Source: an uncultured Psychroserpens sp. (GTDB taxonomy: Bacteria; Bacteroidota; Bacteroidia; Flavobacteriales; Flavobacteriaceae). From it: a DNA stretch of 64,000 bases. The position numbers and the translations under genes were made by a program. The notes below the pieces were generated by a model. The model worked only from the letters and a program-made list of their open reading frames with translations, searched no databases and was not told the origin of the DNA. The stretch lies in contig NZ_CANLNS010000008.1 in the NCBI RefSeq assembly GCF_947492715.1, forward strand, positions 1 to 64,000, given 5' to 3'. This document shows positions 8,929 through 18,200 of the stretch, piece by piece; position 1 is the first letter of the stretch, and every line of letters starts with the position of its first letter.

Positions 8929-11475
8929 ATGGAAGAAGGAGAGAAATTGATCCCTATAAACATTGAGGATGAAATGAAATCTGCCTACATTGATTATTCA
9001 ATGTCGGTCATTGTGTCACGTGCATTACCAGATGTTAGAGATGGTTTAAAGCCTGTACATAGACGTGTACTTTATGGAATGCATGAACTTGGTGTTAGAT
9101 CAAATACTGCTCATAAAAAATCGGCAAGAATTGTTGGAGAGGTACTAGGAAAGTATCACCCTCACGGAGATACGTCGGTTTATGATGCTATGGTTCGTAT
9201 GGCTCAGGAATGGAGTTTACGCTATATGTTAGTTGATGGTCAAGGTAACTTTGGTTCTATTGATGGTGACAGTCCTGCAGCGATGCGTTATACTGAGGCC
9301 AGAATGAAAAAGATATCTGAAGAAATGTTGGCAGATATTGACAAAGAAACGGTAGATCATAAATTAAATTTTGATGATACACTTCAGGAACCTACAGTAC
9401 TTCCAACGAGAATTCCAGGACTTTTAGTAAATGGTGCTTCAGGTATTGCTGTGGGAATGGCAACCAATATGCCGCCACATAATTTATCGGAAGTTATAGA
9501 AGGGACAGTAGCTTATATTGATAACAATGACATTGAAATTGATGAGCTTATTCAACACGTAAAAGCACCAGATTTTCCAACAGGTGGAACCATTTATGGT
9601 TATGATGGTGTTCGAGAAGCCTTCAAAACTGGTCGTGGACGAATTGTAATTCGCGGTAAAGCTAGAATAGAAGAAGTACAAGGAAGAGAATGTATTATTG
9701 TTACAGAGATTCCTTATCAGGTGAATAAGGCAGATATGATTAAAAAAACTGCCGACTTAGTTAATGACAAAAAGATTGATGGTATTTCTCTTATTAGAGA
9801 TGAATCAGATAGAAAAGGAATGCGAATTGTTTATGTTTTAAAACGTGATGCTATTCCAAATATCGTTCTAAACATGTTGTATAAATATACAGCATTGCAG
9901 TCTTCATTTAGTGTCAATAATATTGCCTTGGTAAATGGTCGTCCGCAATTATTGAATCTTAAAGAAATGATTCATCATTTTGTAGAGCATAGACATGAAG
10001 TTGTTGTTAGACGTACTAAGTATGAATTACGAAAAGCAGAAGAACGTGCGCATATATTAGAAGGTTTAATTATTGCTTCAGATAATATTGACGAAGTTAT
10101 TGCTCTAATTCGTGCATCATCTAATGCAGAGGAAGCTCGTGCAAAATTAATTGAACGATTTAAACTTTCTGAAATACAAGCCAAGGCAATCGTAGAAATG
10201 CGATTACGTCAACTTACAGGTTTAGAGCAAGACAAATTACGTTCTGAATATGATGAGTTAATGAAGACTATTGATGATCTTAAGGATATTCTTGATAAGA
10301 AAGATCGTCGTTATGATATTATTAAAGACGAACTTCTTGTTATTAATGACAAATATGGAGATGAACGCCGTTCTCAAATTGAATATGCAGGAGGTGATTT
10401 GAGTATTGAAGATATGATTCCAGATGAGCAAGTAGTTATTACAATTTCTCATGCAGGATACATTAAAAGAACATCCCTTACAGAATATAAAACTCAAAAT
10501 AGAGGAGGAGTTGGTCAAAAAGCGTCAACAACGCGTAATGAAGATTTCTTAGAGCACTTATTCGTAGGAACGAACCATCAGTACATGTTATTCTTTACAC
10601 AAAAAGGAAAATGTTTCTGGATGCGTGTTTATGAAATTCCTGAAGGAAGTAAAACATCTAAAGGACGTGCCATTCAAAACTTAATTAATATTGAACAAGA
10701 TGATAAAGTTATGGCTTTCATCTGTACTCAAGATTTAAAAGATGAAGATTATATCAATAGTCACTATGTAATCATGGCCACTAAAAAGGGTCAGGTGAAG
10801 AAAACCTCTTTAGAGCAATATTCTAGACCTCGAACTAATGGTATAAATGCTATTACTATCAAAGAGGATGATGAATTATTAGAAGCTAAATTGACTACAG
10901 GGAATAGTCAAGTAATGCTAGCTCTAAAATCAGGGAAGGCTATTCGTTTTGAAGAAGAAAAAACAAGACCAATGGGTAGAAATGCCTCTGGTGTGCGAGG
11001 AATTCGTTTAGCTAATGATGCTGATGAAGTTATCGGGATGATTGCCATTGAAAATCCGCAAGAAGAATCTGTTTTGGTGGTTTCTGAAAAAGGCTACGGA
11101 AAACGAAGCTATATTGACGATCCAGAAGATGGTGAAGCAATTTACAGAATTACAAACCGTGGAGGAAAAGGAGTTAAAACAATTTCCGTTACTGAGAAAA
11201 CGGGTCATTTAGTAGCTATTAAATCAGTGACAGATGAAGATGATTTAATGATTATTAATAGATCTGGTATTGCCATTAGAATGGAAGTAAAAGATCTTCG
11301 AGTTATGGGAAGAGCAACACAAGGTGTTAAATTGATTAACCTAAAAGGTAGCGATTCTATTGCGGCCGTTGCTAAAGTGATGAAGGAAGATGAGGAAGAA
11401 AATGACACAGAGGATTCTGATATTCAAGATGTTAACAATAGTGGCACAACTCTTGATTCTAACGAAGAAGAATAA
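8929..11475 (+). CDS. gyrA: DNA gyrase subunit A
   Basis: An 848-residue subunit of the type II topoisomerase that introduces negative supercoils with GyrB. The catalytic tyrosine is Y121 in [10 protein letters not shown] (E. coli Y122). The quinolone-determining stretch reads [15 protein letters not shown], so position 82 (E. coli S83) is Thr and the Asp equivalent to E. coli D87 is kept. The C-terminal beta-pinwheel starts near residue 510. The GyrA-box position is occupied by QNRGGVG (523-529) instead of the usual QRRGGKG. An acidic tail ([12 protein letters not shown]) closes the protein, as in many gyrases. The TPR gene follows after 29 bases, probably in the same transcript. Confidence 0.97.
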   Translation: MEEGEKLIPINIEDEMKSAYIDYSMSVIVSRALPDVRDGLKPVHRRVLYGMHELGVRSNTAHKKSARIVGEVLGKYHPHGDTSVYDAMVRMAQEWSLRYMLVDGQGNFGSIDGDSPAAMRYTEARMKKISEEMLADIDKETVDHKLNFDDTLQEPTVLPTRIPGLLVNGASGIAVGMATNMPPHNLSEVIEGTVAYIDNNDIEIDELIQHVKAPDFPTGGTIYGYDGVREAFKTGRGRIVIRGKARIEEVQGRECIIVTEIPYQVNKADMIKKTADLVNDKKIDGISLIRDESDRKGMRIVYVLKRDAIPNIVLNMLYKYTALQSSFSVNNIALVNGRPQLLNLKEMIHHFVEHRHEVVVRRTKYELRKAEERAHILEGLIIASDNIDEVIALIRASSNAEEARAKLIERFKLSEIQAKAIVEMRLRQLTGLEQDKLRSEYDELMKTIDDLKDILDKKDRRYDIIKDELLVINDKYGDERRSQIEYAGGDLSIEDMIPDEQVVITISHAGYIKRTSLTEYKTQNRGGVGQKASTTRNEDFLEHLFVGTNHQYMLFFTQKGKCFWMRVYEIPEGSKTSKGRAIQNLINIEQDDKVMAFICTQDLKDEDYINSHYVIMATKKGQVKKTSLEQYSRPRTNGINAITIKEDDELLEAKLTTGNSQVMLALKSGKAIRFEEEKTRPMGRNASGVRGIRLANDADEVIGMIAIENPQEESVLVVSEKGYGKRSYIDDPEDGEAIYRITNRGGKGVKTISVTEKTGHLVAIKSVTDEDDLMIINRSGIAIRMEVKDLRVMGRATQGVKLINLKGSDSIAAVAKVMKEDEEENDTEDSDIQDVNNSGTTLDSNEEE

Positions 11476-11504
11476 ATTACATTAACACTAAAAATAACTT
11501 AATA

Positions 11505-12782
11505 ATGAGAAAACAAATTGTAGTTGCTTTGGCACTTTTAGTTAGCACGATTTCATTTGCTCAAAAGAATGAAATAAAAGCTGCTGAAAAAGCAATAAAA
11601 TCTGGTAACTATGCCGACGCTAAATCGGCTATTCAATCGGCCGAATCTTTAATTGGAAGCGCTGATGCGAAAATGAAAGCGAAGTTTTATTTCTTAAAAG
11701 GAAAGGCTTTTTACGCTGCAGGAGTAGGATCTAATGATGATATGGATACTGCGATCGAGAGTTTTAATAAAGCAAAGGAAATTGAAGCTCAAGCTGGAAA
11801 ATTAAAGTATACAGAGGATATCAACGTCCTTAAAGGACAAATGCTAAACTCTGTTTTGACGAAAGCTCAGACACTACTTCAGAATAAAGATTATATGAAA
11901 TCTTCTGCTAGTTTTGAAAAGGCTTATAAGATGTCTCCTAGCGATACATTGTACTTGTATTATGCAGCATCAACAGCAGTAACTGCTCAAGACTATGTAA
12001 CTTCATTAAAGTATTATGAAGAATTAAGAGATTTAGGTTTTGAAGGAAAAGGATTTCAGTATTATGCAATGAATAAAGAAACTGGAGAGGAAGAATTATT
12101 TGATAATGTAGTGTTAAGAGATGCTTCTTTAAAGGCTGGAACTCATATCGTACCTAAAGATAAGGCAACACCTTCTAAATCTGCCGAAATTGTTAAGAAT
12201 ATTGCCTTAATTCATGTCTCAAATGGTGATAATGAAAAAGCATTAAAAGCAATGGCAGACGCAAGAGCTTTGAATCCAGATGACTTAGGACTTTTAATTT
12301 CTGAGGCGAACGTTCAATTAAAAATGGGAAATAGAGATCGATTTAAGGAACTCATGCAAGAAGCAACTGTACAAGATCCTAACAATGCAGAATTGCAGTA
12401 CAACCTTGGTGTTATTGCTGCAGAAGCTGGAGAGAATGATGCTGCAAAGAAGTATTACGAGAAGGCCATTTCTTTAGACCCTTCTTATACAGATGCATAT
12501 AATAACATGGCTGTTTTAATTTTAAGTGGTGAAAAATCTATCGTAGAAGAGATGAACTCTTTAGGAACATCTTCGGCAGATAACAAACGATATGACGAGT
12601 TGAGAGAAGAACGTAAAAAAATATACGAATCTGCAATTCCATTTTTAGAAACGACACTTAAGTTAAAGCCTAAAAATATCCAGGCTGCTCAAACACTTAT
12701 GAATATTTACAGTGCAACGGCACAAACAGAAAAGTTTAAAGCGATGAGAGCTAGAGTTGAAGAATTAGAAGCGGGAAACTAA
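11505..12782 (+). CDS. Secreted tetratricopeptide-repeat protein
   Basis: 425 residues. A signal peptide (MRKQIVVALALLVSTISFA-Q) directs it to the periplasm or outer membrane. Several TPR helices are visible, the clearest being around residues 295-335 (NAELQYNLGVIAAEAGENDAAKKYYEKAISLDPSYTDAYNNMA, quoted in parts: NLGVIAAEAG, YYEKAISLDP). The pairing gyrA-TPR protein, with a 29-base gap, is a recurrent flavobacterial arrangement. TPRs usually scaffold protein complexes; no enzymatic motif is visible and the partner is unknown. Confidence 0.88.
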   Translation: MRKQIVVALALLVSTISFAQKNEIKAAEKAIKSGNYADAKSAIQSAESLIGSADAKMKAKFYFLKGKAFYAAGVGSNDDMDTAIESFNKAKEIEAQAGKLKYTEDINVLKGQMLNSVLTKAQTLLQNKDYMKSSASFEKAYKMSPSDTLYLYYAASTAVTAQDYVTSLKYYEELRDLGFEGKGFQYYAMNKETGEEELFDNVVLRDASLKAGTHIVPKDKATPSKSAEIVKNIALIHVSNGDNEKALKAMADARALNPDDLGLLISEANVQLKMGNRDRFKELMQEATVQDPNNAELQYNLGVIAAEAGENDAAKKYYEKAISLDPSYTDAYNNMAVLILSGEKSIVEEMNSLGTSSADNKRYDELREERKKIYESAIPFLETTLKLKPKNIQAAQTLMNIYSATAQTEKFKAMRARVEELEAGN

Positions 12783-12803
12783 TTGATTCATCTAACTAAG
12801 AAT

Positions 12804-12838
12804 TAAAAAAAGCGACTAATTTTAGTCGCTTTTTTTAA
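12804..12838. terminator. Bidirectional terminator between convergent genes
   Basis: The stem AAAGCGACTA/TAGTCGCTTT is flanked by A7 on one side and T7 on the other. It can therefore end the TPR gene on the plus strand and the NlpC/P60 gene on the minus strand. Confidence 0.85.
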
Positions 12839-13588
12839 TTATATAATTTTCTTAATGACTCTTAATTTATGGGTGTGACTACGTTTATCAACATTGTAAA
12901 TACCCGAATGATCTAATCGATCTATTCTAACCTTTCCATGGGCATGAATAATATAATTATCTTTCATAATAATACCTACATGCGTAATATGACCTTCAGA
13001 GTTATCAAAAAAAGCTAGATCTCCTGGTTCACTTTCTTCAATAAAACTTAAGGCTTGACCCTGAGTTGCCTGCTGCGAAGCATCTCTAAGCAGTTGATAA
13101 CCATTAATCTTATAAACCATTTGGGTAAACCCAGAGCAGTCAATACCAAAAGGTGTTTTTCCACCCCAAAGATATGGTGCATTTAGGTAGGTGAATGCGG
13201 TGTTGAGTAAGTTCGATTTATCTTGTTGTTCAGCAATAGAGTTGCCATCAAAAGAATGTTCTAATAGGTTTAGACCATTTAAAGAAGACCCTAAAGGAAT
13301 GGTATGTAATTGCTGATTTTTATCCTGAACAAATTCTATTAAATCGGTAGAAAGAATATGACTTTGTTGTTTGATTGTTTTATAAGCATCTTCATTAATT
13401 TCGAGATACTGTTTATTATCAATCCAACCTTCATATTTATCATAAGCAAGCCGAATTCTGCTCCAAGATTTACGTTGTTCAAGTACCTTGAAAATTTCAC
13501 CATAAAGTACCTGTGAAACTAACTCACTTGGGTCACTGGGTTCAATTCTAAGAGGAACAATGCTCAGATTACAAATTCCGTATTGCAT
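12839..13588 (-). CDS. C40 family (NlpC/P60) peptidoglycan peptidase with SH3-like N-terminus
   Basis: 249 residues, without a recognisable signal peptide. Residues 1-65 form an SH3b-like module (EIFKVLEQRKSWSRIRL...YEGWIDNKQY). The C-terminal NlpC/P60 domain carries nucleophile C151 in GIDCSGF, a catalytic His in HITHVGI and a third polar residue in the IIHAHGKVRID strand. Homologues cleave gamma-D-Glu-(L)-diamino acid bonds in muropeptides and act in wall turnover or muropeptide recycling. The lack of an export signal points to cytoplasmic recycling, as for dipeptidyl-peptidase VI. Nine bases separate it from the thiolase gene upstream, so co-transcription is likely. Confidence 0.88.
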   Translation of the reverse strand: MQYGICNLSIVPLRIEPSDPSELVSQVLYGEIFKVLEQRKSWSRIRLAYDKYEGWIDNKQYLEINEDAYKTIKQQSHILSTDLIEFVQDKNQQLHTIPLGSSLNGLNLLEHSFDGNSIAEQQDKSNLLNTAFTYLNAPYLWGGKTPFGIDCSGFTQMVYKINGYQLLRDASQQATQGQALSFIEESEPGDLAFFDNSEGHITHVGIIMKDNYIIHAHGKVRIDRLDHSGIYNVDKRSHTHKLRVIKKII

Positions 13589-13597
13589 TAAGCTATA

Positions 13598-14776
13598 TTA
13601 ATTACGTTCAATTACTACTGCCGAAGCACCACCACCACCATTGCAAATAGCAGCGGCTCCAATTTTTGCATCGTTTTGTTCAAGAACACTTAACAATGTG
13701 ATAAGTATTCTAACTCCAGAACACCCTAACGGATGCCCTAACGATACGGCACCTCCGTTTACATTAACGTTACTATCGTTAAGTCCTAGTATTTTCATAT
13801 TGGCTAAACCAACTACAGAAAAAGCCTCGTTAAATTCAAAATAATCAACATCGTTGAGTGTTATTCCGGCTTTGTCTAAAGCCTTTGGTAATGCTTTAGC
13901 AGGCGCAGTTGTAAACCATTTAGGTTCGTGGGCTGCATCTGCATAACTTTTTATTGTAGCTAATGGTTTTAATCCTAATTCATTTGCTTTGTCTTTGCTC
14001 ATTAACACCATTGCTCCGGCTCCATCATTTATTGTAGAAGCGTTTGCTGCGGTTACGGTTCCTTCTTTAGTAAAAGCGGGACGTAAAGCTGGAATTTTTT
14101 CCATTTTCACATTCGTATATTCTTCATCTTTTGCCACAATCACTGGTTCACCGCGACGTTGTGGTACTTCTACAGGGACTACCTCATTATCAAATTTACC
14201 TGCATCCCAAGCTGAAGCAGATCTATTATAAGACTGAATAGCAAAAGCATCTTGGTCTTCTCTAGAAAAATCATATTCTGCAGCACACGCATCAGCACAT
14301 ACTCCCATAGCGTTTTGGTCGTAGACATCAACCAAACCGTCTTTTTGCATACCATCTTCCATTTTGGCTGGACCAAATTTTGTAGCCGAACGCGCATGGT
14401 AATAATGAGGTATTAAACTCATATTCTCCATACCTCCAGCAACAACAATATCAGTATCACCAAGCGCAATAGATTGCGTTGCTTGCATCACAGTTTTCAT
14501 TCCTGAAGCACAAACTTTGTTTATTGTAGTACACGGTACTGTATCTGGAATACCAGCATAAATGGCCGCTTGACGCGCAGGTGCCTGACCTGTTCCAGCC
14601 TGAACAACATTACCCATTAAAACCTCTTCAACCATTTCTGGTTTTAAATTAATTTTATCTAAAGCCCCTTTTATGGCAATGGCACCTAATTTTGGTGCAG
14701 GAATTGTTGATAAAGCTCCTAAAAAACTTCCTATTGGAGTTCTTGCAGTTGATACAATAACGACGTCTCTACTCAT
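13598..14776 (-). CDS. Thiolase (acetyl-CoA C-acetyltransferase)
   Basis: 392 residues from the ATG at 14776 ([18 protein letters not shown]). A 13-codon-longer frame exists but would begin upstream of the likely -7 promoter box, so it is rejected. The thiolase catalytic set is complete: nucleophile C89 in NKVCASGMK, a His in [10 protein letters not shown] and the second Cys in [11 protein letters not shown]. It condenses or cleaves acetoacetyl-CoA. Length and motifs fit the degradative/biosynthetic acetyl-CoA acetyltransferase family; the direction (fatty-acid breakdown or isoprenoid/ketone metabolism) cannot be decided from context. Confidence 0.93.
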   Translation of the reverse strand: MSRDVVIVSTARTPIGSFLGALSTIPAPKLGAIAIKGALDKINLKPEMVEEVLMGNVVQAGTGQAPARQAAIYAGIPDTVPCTTINKVCASGMKTVMQATQSIALGDTDIVVAGGMENMSLIPHYYHARSATKFGPAKMEDGMQKDGLVDVYDQNAMGVCADACAAEYDFSREDQDAFAIQSYNRSASAWDAGKFDNEVVPVEVPQRRGEPVIVAKDEEYTNVKMEKIPALRPAFTKEGTVTAANASTINDGAGAMVLMSKDKANELGLKPLATIKSYADAAHEPKWFTTAPAKALPKALDKAGITLNDVDYFEFNEAFSVVGLANMKILGLNDSNVNVNGGAVSLGHPLGCSGVRILITLLSVLEQNDAKIGAAAICNGGGGASAVVIERN

Positions 14777-14802
14777 TTTAAATCTATTTTGTTTTGTAGC
14801 TG

Positions 14803-14810
14803 CAAAATTA
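14803..14810 (-). promoter_or_regulatory. -7 box of thiolase promoter
   Basis: On the minus strand this reads TAATTTTG, matching the flavobacterial consensus TAnnTTTG. It lies 27 bases before the ATG at 14776. No clean TTG is seen at the -33 position, so the call is tentative. It argues against the longer thiolase reading frame. Confidence 0.45.
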
Positions 14811-14933
14811 ATCATTTTTTAATAAAAAGACAGCTTCAATACGATAACATCGGTTCTATTATATTTTCTTACTTTTGAAAGTATTAGTACGTATTGCCCA
14901 TAATTGTTAAATCGTACTTTAACTCCTATAATA

Positions 14934-16979
14934 ATGAATGATTTAATTAATAAGTGGTATCGAAATCATGCACTTTTATATAAAGTGCTTTTGTTTTTAA
15001 GTACTACCTTTTTGATTGTTTATTTATTTCCGAAGAGCGGAAAATTTAAATATGATTTTGATAAAGGAAAGCCTTGGCAGTCTGAAAGTTTGCTCGCGCC
15101 ATTCGATTTTGCCATAAAAAAATCTAATGAGGAAATTAAAAACGAACGGCAAGAGGCTTCAGAAAAGAGTGCCGTTTATTTCGACATTAATACTTTGGTT
15201 GAATCATCTGTTCTAAGTGACTATTCTGAAAAATTCAAAGCATCATTTAATGACAGTATTGTTAGGACACATCGTAATTTATATAGCGTAGGTGAATCTG
15301 CAATTCTAGATATTTATGAGTTTGGAGTTTTAGATGAAGATTATGACTATTTAAACGATAAGAATGTCATATTATTAGAACAGCAGACACAATATGATGA
15401 GACTCAATTTTCAAATCTTACAAAATTTGATGGGTTTAGAAGTGTTATTGAAAGGAAATTGGCAGACAATGGTTTATCTCGGTTTGATGCCACTTTTGTT
15501 TCCATGTTTTTTAATATTATAAAACCTAATTTAAGTTTAAATGCGTCCTTTACTCAAAATGCTTTAAATGAAAGGTTAGAAGGTATTTCGAGTGTTAGAG
15601 GTAGAATTGAGAAGGGAACTTTAATTATATCTAAAGGTGAGCTCGTTGAAGGGAACAAATACGATATCTTAACATCCTTGGAAACCGAATACGAATCTCA
15701 AGTTTGGAACGAGTCTAATTATAACTTAATTGTATTTGCCTATGCCTTACTTGTAGCATTGGCCTTGTTAATGCTTTTATTGTTTCTACGGAAATATAGA
15801 ATGGATGTTTTCTTAGATAATACTAAAGTCACCTTTATATTCTTTAATATTTTATTAATGATTTTGTTGACCACATTAATCATTAATTATAATTCTCAGT
15901 ATGTTTACGTAGTACCTTTGTGTATTCTTCCATTAGTTTTAAAAGCATTTTTTGACGCAAGGTTGGGATTATTTGCACATGTCCTTACAGTATTACTCTT
16001 AGGCTTTATTGTGCCAAATAGTTATGAATATATGTTTTTGCAAATTATTGCGGGAATCGTAACTATTTTGACCGTTTCAGAATTATACAAACGTGCCAAC
16101 CTATTTATTTCAGTTGGGCAAATAACCTTAATATACATTATAGCTTATTTTGCGTTTTTTGTAATTCAAGAAGGCGATATCACCAATTTGAATCCTACTA
16201 CTTTTGGACTTTTCGTACTTGGTGGACTGGCAACGTTATTTGTACAACCTCTCATCTATATTTATGAAAAGTTATTTGGTTTAGTCTCTGATGTTTCTTT
16301 ATTAGAACTTTCAGATACGAATACAAAACTTTTGAAGCAACTTGCCAATAAAGCACCGGGTACATTTCATCATTCTTTAAACGTAGCCAATTTGGCTGAG
16401 GCATCTGCAAATGAAATAGGAGCGAACGCTATGCTTATTAGGGTAGGAGCATTGTATCATGATATTGGAAAGATGAAGAACCCAACCTATTTCACAGAAA
16501 ATCAGGCTACAGGTATTAATCCGCATGACGAACTATCGTCTAGAGAGAGTGCCAAAATTATAATTGATCATACTTTAGATGGCATTGAGATTGCAAAGAA
16601 GCATAATTTGCCAGATCGAGTTATTGATTTTATTAGGACGCATCATGGTACAAGTTTAGTGTATTATTTCTACCGAAAAGAGAAAGAACTTAATGACGAT
16701 ACGAACGATGCAGATTTTAGATATCCAGGACCCCAGCCTTTTAGTAAAGAAACAGCCATACTTATGATGTGCGATAGTGTTGAAGCCGCTTCTAAGAGTC
16801 TTAAAGAGCCTACAACAACGAAGATTGATAAGTTTGTAGAAAGTATTATTAGCAAACAAATGGAAGATGGTCAATTTTTAAATGCGAATATTACCTTTAA
16901 GGAAATTCAATCTATCAAAAAAGTGCTTAAAACGAAGTTAGCCAACATATTCCATCTAAGAATTGAATATCCCGAATAA
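14934..16979 (+). CDS. 7TM-HD family phosphodiesterase (PgpH-like, c-di-AMP)
   Basis: 681 residues from the ATG at 14934 (MNDLINKWYRNHALLY). An in-frame TTG 30 bases earlier is a weaker start. One N-terminal membrane segment (about 15-33) is followed by a large extracytoplasmic 7TMR-HDED domain, then seven closely spaced membrane segments (about 265-460). The C-terminal cytoplasmic HD domain has FHHSLNVANLAE, the metal-binding pair H509-D510 in LYHDIGKMKNP and FIRTHHGTS. PgpH proteins hydrolyse cyclic di-AMP, a second messenger for osmotic and cell-wall homeostasis. The nucleotide specificity here is inferred from family architecture. Confidence 0.9.
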   Translation: MNDLINKWYRNHALLYKVLLFLSTTFLIVYLFPKSGKFKYDFDKGKPWQSESLLAPFDFAIKKSNEEIKNERQEASEKSAVYFDINTLVESSVLSDYSEKFKASFNDSIVRTHRNLYSVGESAILDIYEFGVLDEDYDYLNDKNVILLEQQTQYDETQFSNLTKFDGFRSVIERKLADNGLSRFDATFVSMFFNIIKPNLSLNASFTQNALNERLEGISSVRGRIEKGTLIISKGELVEGNKYDILTSLETEYESQVWNESNYNLIVFAYALLVALALLMLLLFLRKYRMDVFLDNTKVTFIFFNILLMILLTTLIINYNSQYVYVVPLCILPLVLKAFFDARLGLFAHVLTVLLLGFIVPNSYEYMFLQIIAGIVTILTVSELYKRANLFISVGQITLIYIIAYFAFFVIQEGDITNLNPTTFGLFVLGGLATLFVQPLIYIYEKLFGLVSDVSLLELSDTNTKLLKQLANKAPGTFHHSLNVANLAEASANEIGANAMLIRVGALYHDIGKMKNPTYFTENQATGINPHDELSSRESAKIIIDHTLDGIEIAKKHNLPDRVIDFIRTHHGTSLVYYFYRKEKELNDDTNDADFRYPGPQPFSKETAILMMCDSVEAASKSLKEPTTTKIDKFVESIISKQMEDGQFLNANITFKEIQSIKKVLKTKLANIFHLRIEYPE

Positions 16980-17007
16980 ATTTTACTGAAAAAAATATAA
17001 AAAATTG

Positions 17008-17038
17008 TTGTGTTGTTGCTAATGAAAAGTTACATTTG
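17008..17038 (+). promoter_or_regulatory. Promoter of the tRNA-Ser/tRNA-Pro unit
   Basis: TTG (17008-17010), 20 bases, then TACATTTG (17031-17038). This is an exact fit to the Flavobacterium vegetative promoter TTG-N17-23-TAnnTTTG, 36 bases before the first tRNA base. Confidence 0.75.
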
Positions 17039-17074
17039 CATCCCATTAAAAAGACGTTCTTTTTAAATTTTATT

Positions 17075-17158
17075 GGAGAGGTGCCAGAGTGGTAATGGAG
17101 CAGATTGCTAATCTGTCAACGCGTAAGTGTTGCCCGGGTTCGAATCCCGGTCTCTCCG
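17075..17158 (+). tRNA. tRNA-Ser (GCU anticodon)
   Basis: The 7-bp acceptor stem GGAGAGG pairs with TCTCTCC (one G-T). The anticodon loop sits in AGATTGCTAATCT with anticodon GCT, followed by the long variable arm expected of tRNA-Ser and the T loop GGGTTCGAATCCC. The discriminator base is G. The CCA end is not encoded (the DNA continues CTTTTT), so it must be added after transcription. Confidence 0.95.
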
Positions 17159-17178
17159 CTTTTTTTGATAACCATTTT

Positions 17179-17256
17179 CGGGGTGTAGCGTAGCCCGGTT
17201 ATCGCGCCGCGTTTGGGACGCGGAGGTCGCAGGTTCGAATCCTGCCACCCCGACCA
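17179..17256 (+). tRNA. tRNA-Pro (UGG anticodon), CCA encoded
   Basis: The acceptor stem CGGGGTG pairs with CACCCCG. The anticodon arm GCGTTTGGGACGC shows anticodon TGG, and the T arm is GCAGGTTCGAATCCTGC. Discriminator A is followed by a genomically encoded CCA (17254-17256). It lies 20 bases after tRNA-Ser and is probably cut from the same precursor. Confidence 0.95.
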
Positions 17257-17268
17257 GTTAAAGCAGAG

Positions 17269-17309
17269 AGGCTCTCGTAGAAAATTTATTTTCTTAAGAG
17301 AGCCTTTTT
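17269..17309 (+). terminator. Terminator of the tRNA operon
   Basis: The outer stem AGGCTCTC (17269-17276) / GAGAGCCT (17298-17305) has an inner AGAAAAT/ATTTTCT pairing and a T5 tail. Confidence 0.8.
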
Positions 17310-17687
17310 GTTTTTAGATAAAATTAAAGCGACACTTTAATTTGTAACAACCTACAATCAGGATCAGTGTAGCTAATCCTGCCACCTCGACTTTTTATAA
17401 AATCAATTAGTAGGAAAAACTTGGTAATCGTATAATTATCAAGCCTTTGTCATTTTAGGTAATCATTTAGTTTGATATGATTTAAAAATAATAAGTTACC
17501 TCTGCAGTTACCTTGTTTTAAAATGCCTTAAAAAGCTAGCCAAAATCATCTGATTTGACTTTTGTTTTTCAATATATAATTCTTAAAGCAAAAGTGTATG
17601 AAAACTTCAAATTTATTTAGCACTCTTTTTGGTTAAAACTTATGCTTTACAGCTCTTCGCTCTATGAGCACTCTTTTTAAATGAGCT
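17310..17687. other. Gene-poor stretch between tRNA operon and accessory block
   Basis: About 380 bases of very AT-rich DNA. Besides the tRNA fragment at 17375, the only structure seen is a 12-base direct repeat, AGCACTCTTTTT, at 17619 and 17667. No convincing reading frame was found. Confidence 0.6.
17375..17391 (+). other. Degenerate copy of the tRNA-Pro 3' end (att-like remnant)
   Basis: AATCCTGCCACCTCGAC matches 16 of 17 bases of the 3' half of the T arm plus acceptor of the tRNA-Pro (17238-17254). The rest of a tRNA is absent: no pairing acceptor 5' strand or anticodon arm is present. Such fragments arise when an element integrates into a tRNA gene, or when a tandem tRNA copy decays. 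Confidence 0.6.
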
Positions 17688-18152
17688 TTAATAAGTGCTA
17701 ACAATAATCTTTTTATTTATAACGAAATTTCCTGTCTTAAGTCTTAGAAAGTAAATCCCTGAAGATAGGTATCCAATTTTAACGTTATTAGTATTTTTAA
17801 TATTAACTACCTTTTTACCTAAGCTATTATACATTTCAATTGAATCAATTAAAAGAAATGTTTTAATATTTATTTCTGATGTAGTAGGATTTGGAAAAAT
17901 TAAAATACCATTTTCTTCAATATCATCTATTCCTAATGTAGTACTAAAACCGTCAGAATTTATAAAACCTTCAGATATATGTACATTACCTGCACTTAAT
18001 TCTTGTACATTAACCTCGCCAATGGTGTATATAACTTGAATATTTCCAGAAATTATAGATGCACCACCGCTATCTAAACTAAACTTTTCTATGATTTGCG
18101 CTTGAGAAAAAACAGAAAAGCATATCACTATAATAAATGCAAACGTTCTCAT
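17688..18152 (-). CDS. Small secreted protein with T9SS type A sorting domain
   Basis: 154 residues from the ATG at 18152 (MRTFAFIIVICFSVFSQA-Q, a good signal peptide). An in-frame ATG 45 bases upstream gives a lysine-rich extension that spoils the signal. The middle (about 20-60: DSGGASIISGNIQVIYTIGE) is a short strand-rich module common in small T9SS cargo. The C-terminus (IFPNPTTSEINIK...YNSLGKKV...LSSGIYFLRLKTG...KKIIV) is a canonical type A sorting tail. Predicted to be exported by T9SS and displayed or released. It is the last gene of the minus-strand run 17688-21935. Confidence 0.85.
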   Translation of the reverse strand: MRTFAFIIVICFSVFSQAQIIEKFSLDSGGASIISGNIQVIYTIGEVNVQELSAGNVHISEGFINSDGFSTTLGIDDIEENGILIFPNPTTSEINIKTFLLIDSIEMYNSLGKKVVNIKNTNNVKIGYLSSGIYFLRLKTGNFVINKKIIVSTY

Positions 18153-18200
18153 AATACTATTTTCTTTTAAAAATTTATCTCTTCTTTTAATAATCATGTA

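Noticed and set aside
9172-9174. Thr at the GyrA position equivalent to E. coli S83 as a resistance mutation
   Set aside because: Thr is the wild-type residue in several bacteria, so sequence alone does not show acquired quinolone resistance.
14777-14815. Longer N-terminus of the thiolase
   Set aside because: The extra residues do not belong to the family, and the TAATTTTG box lies within the extension.
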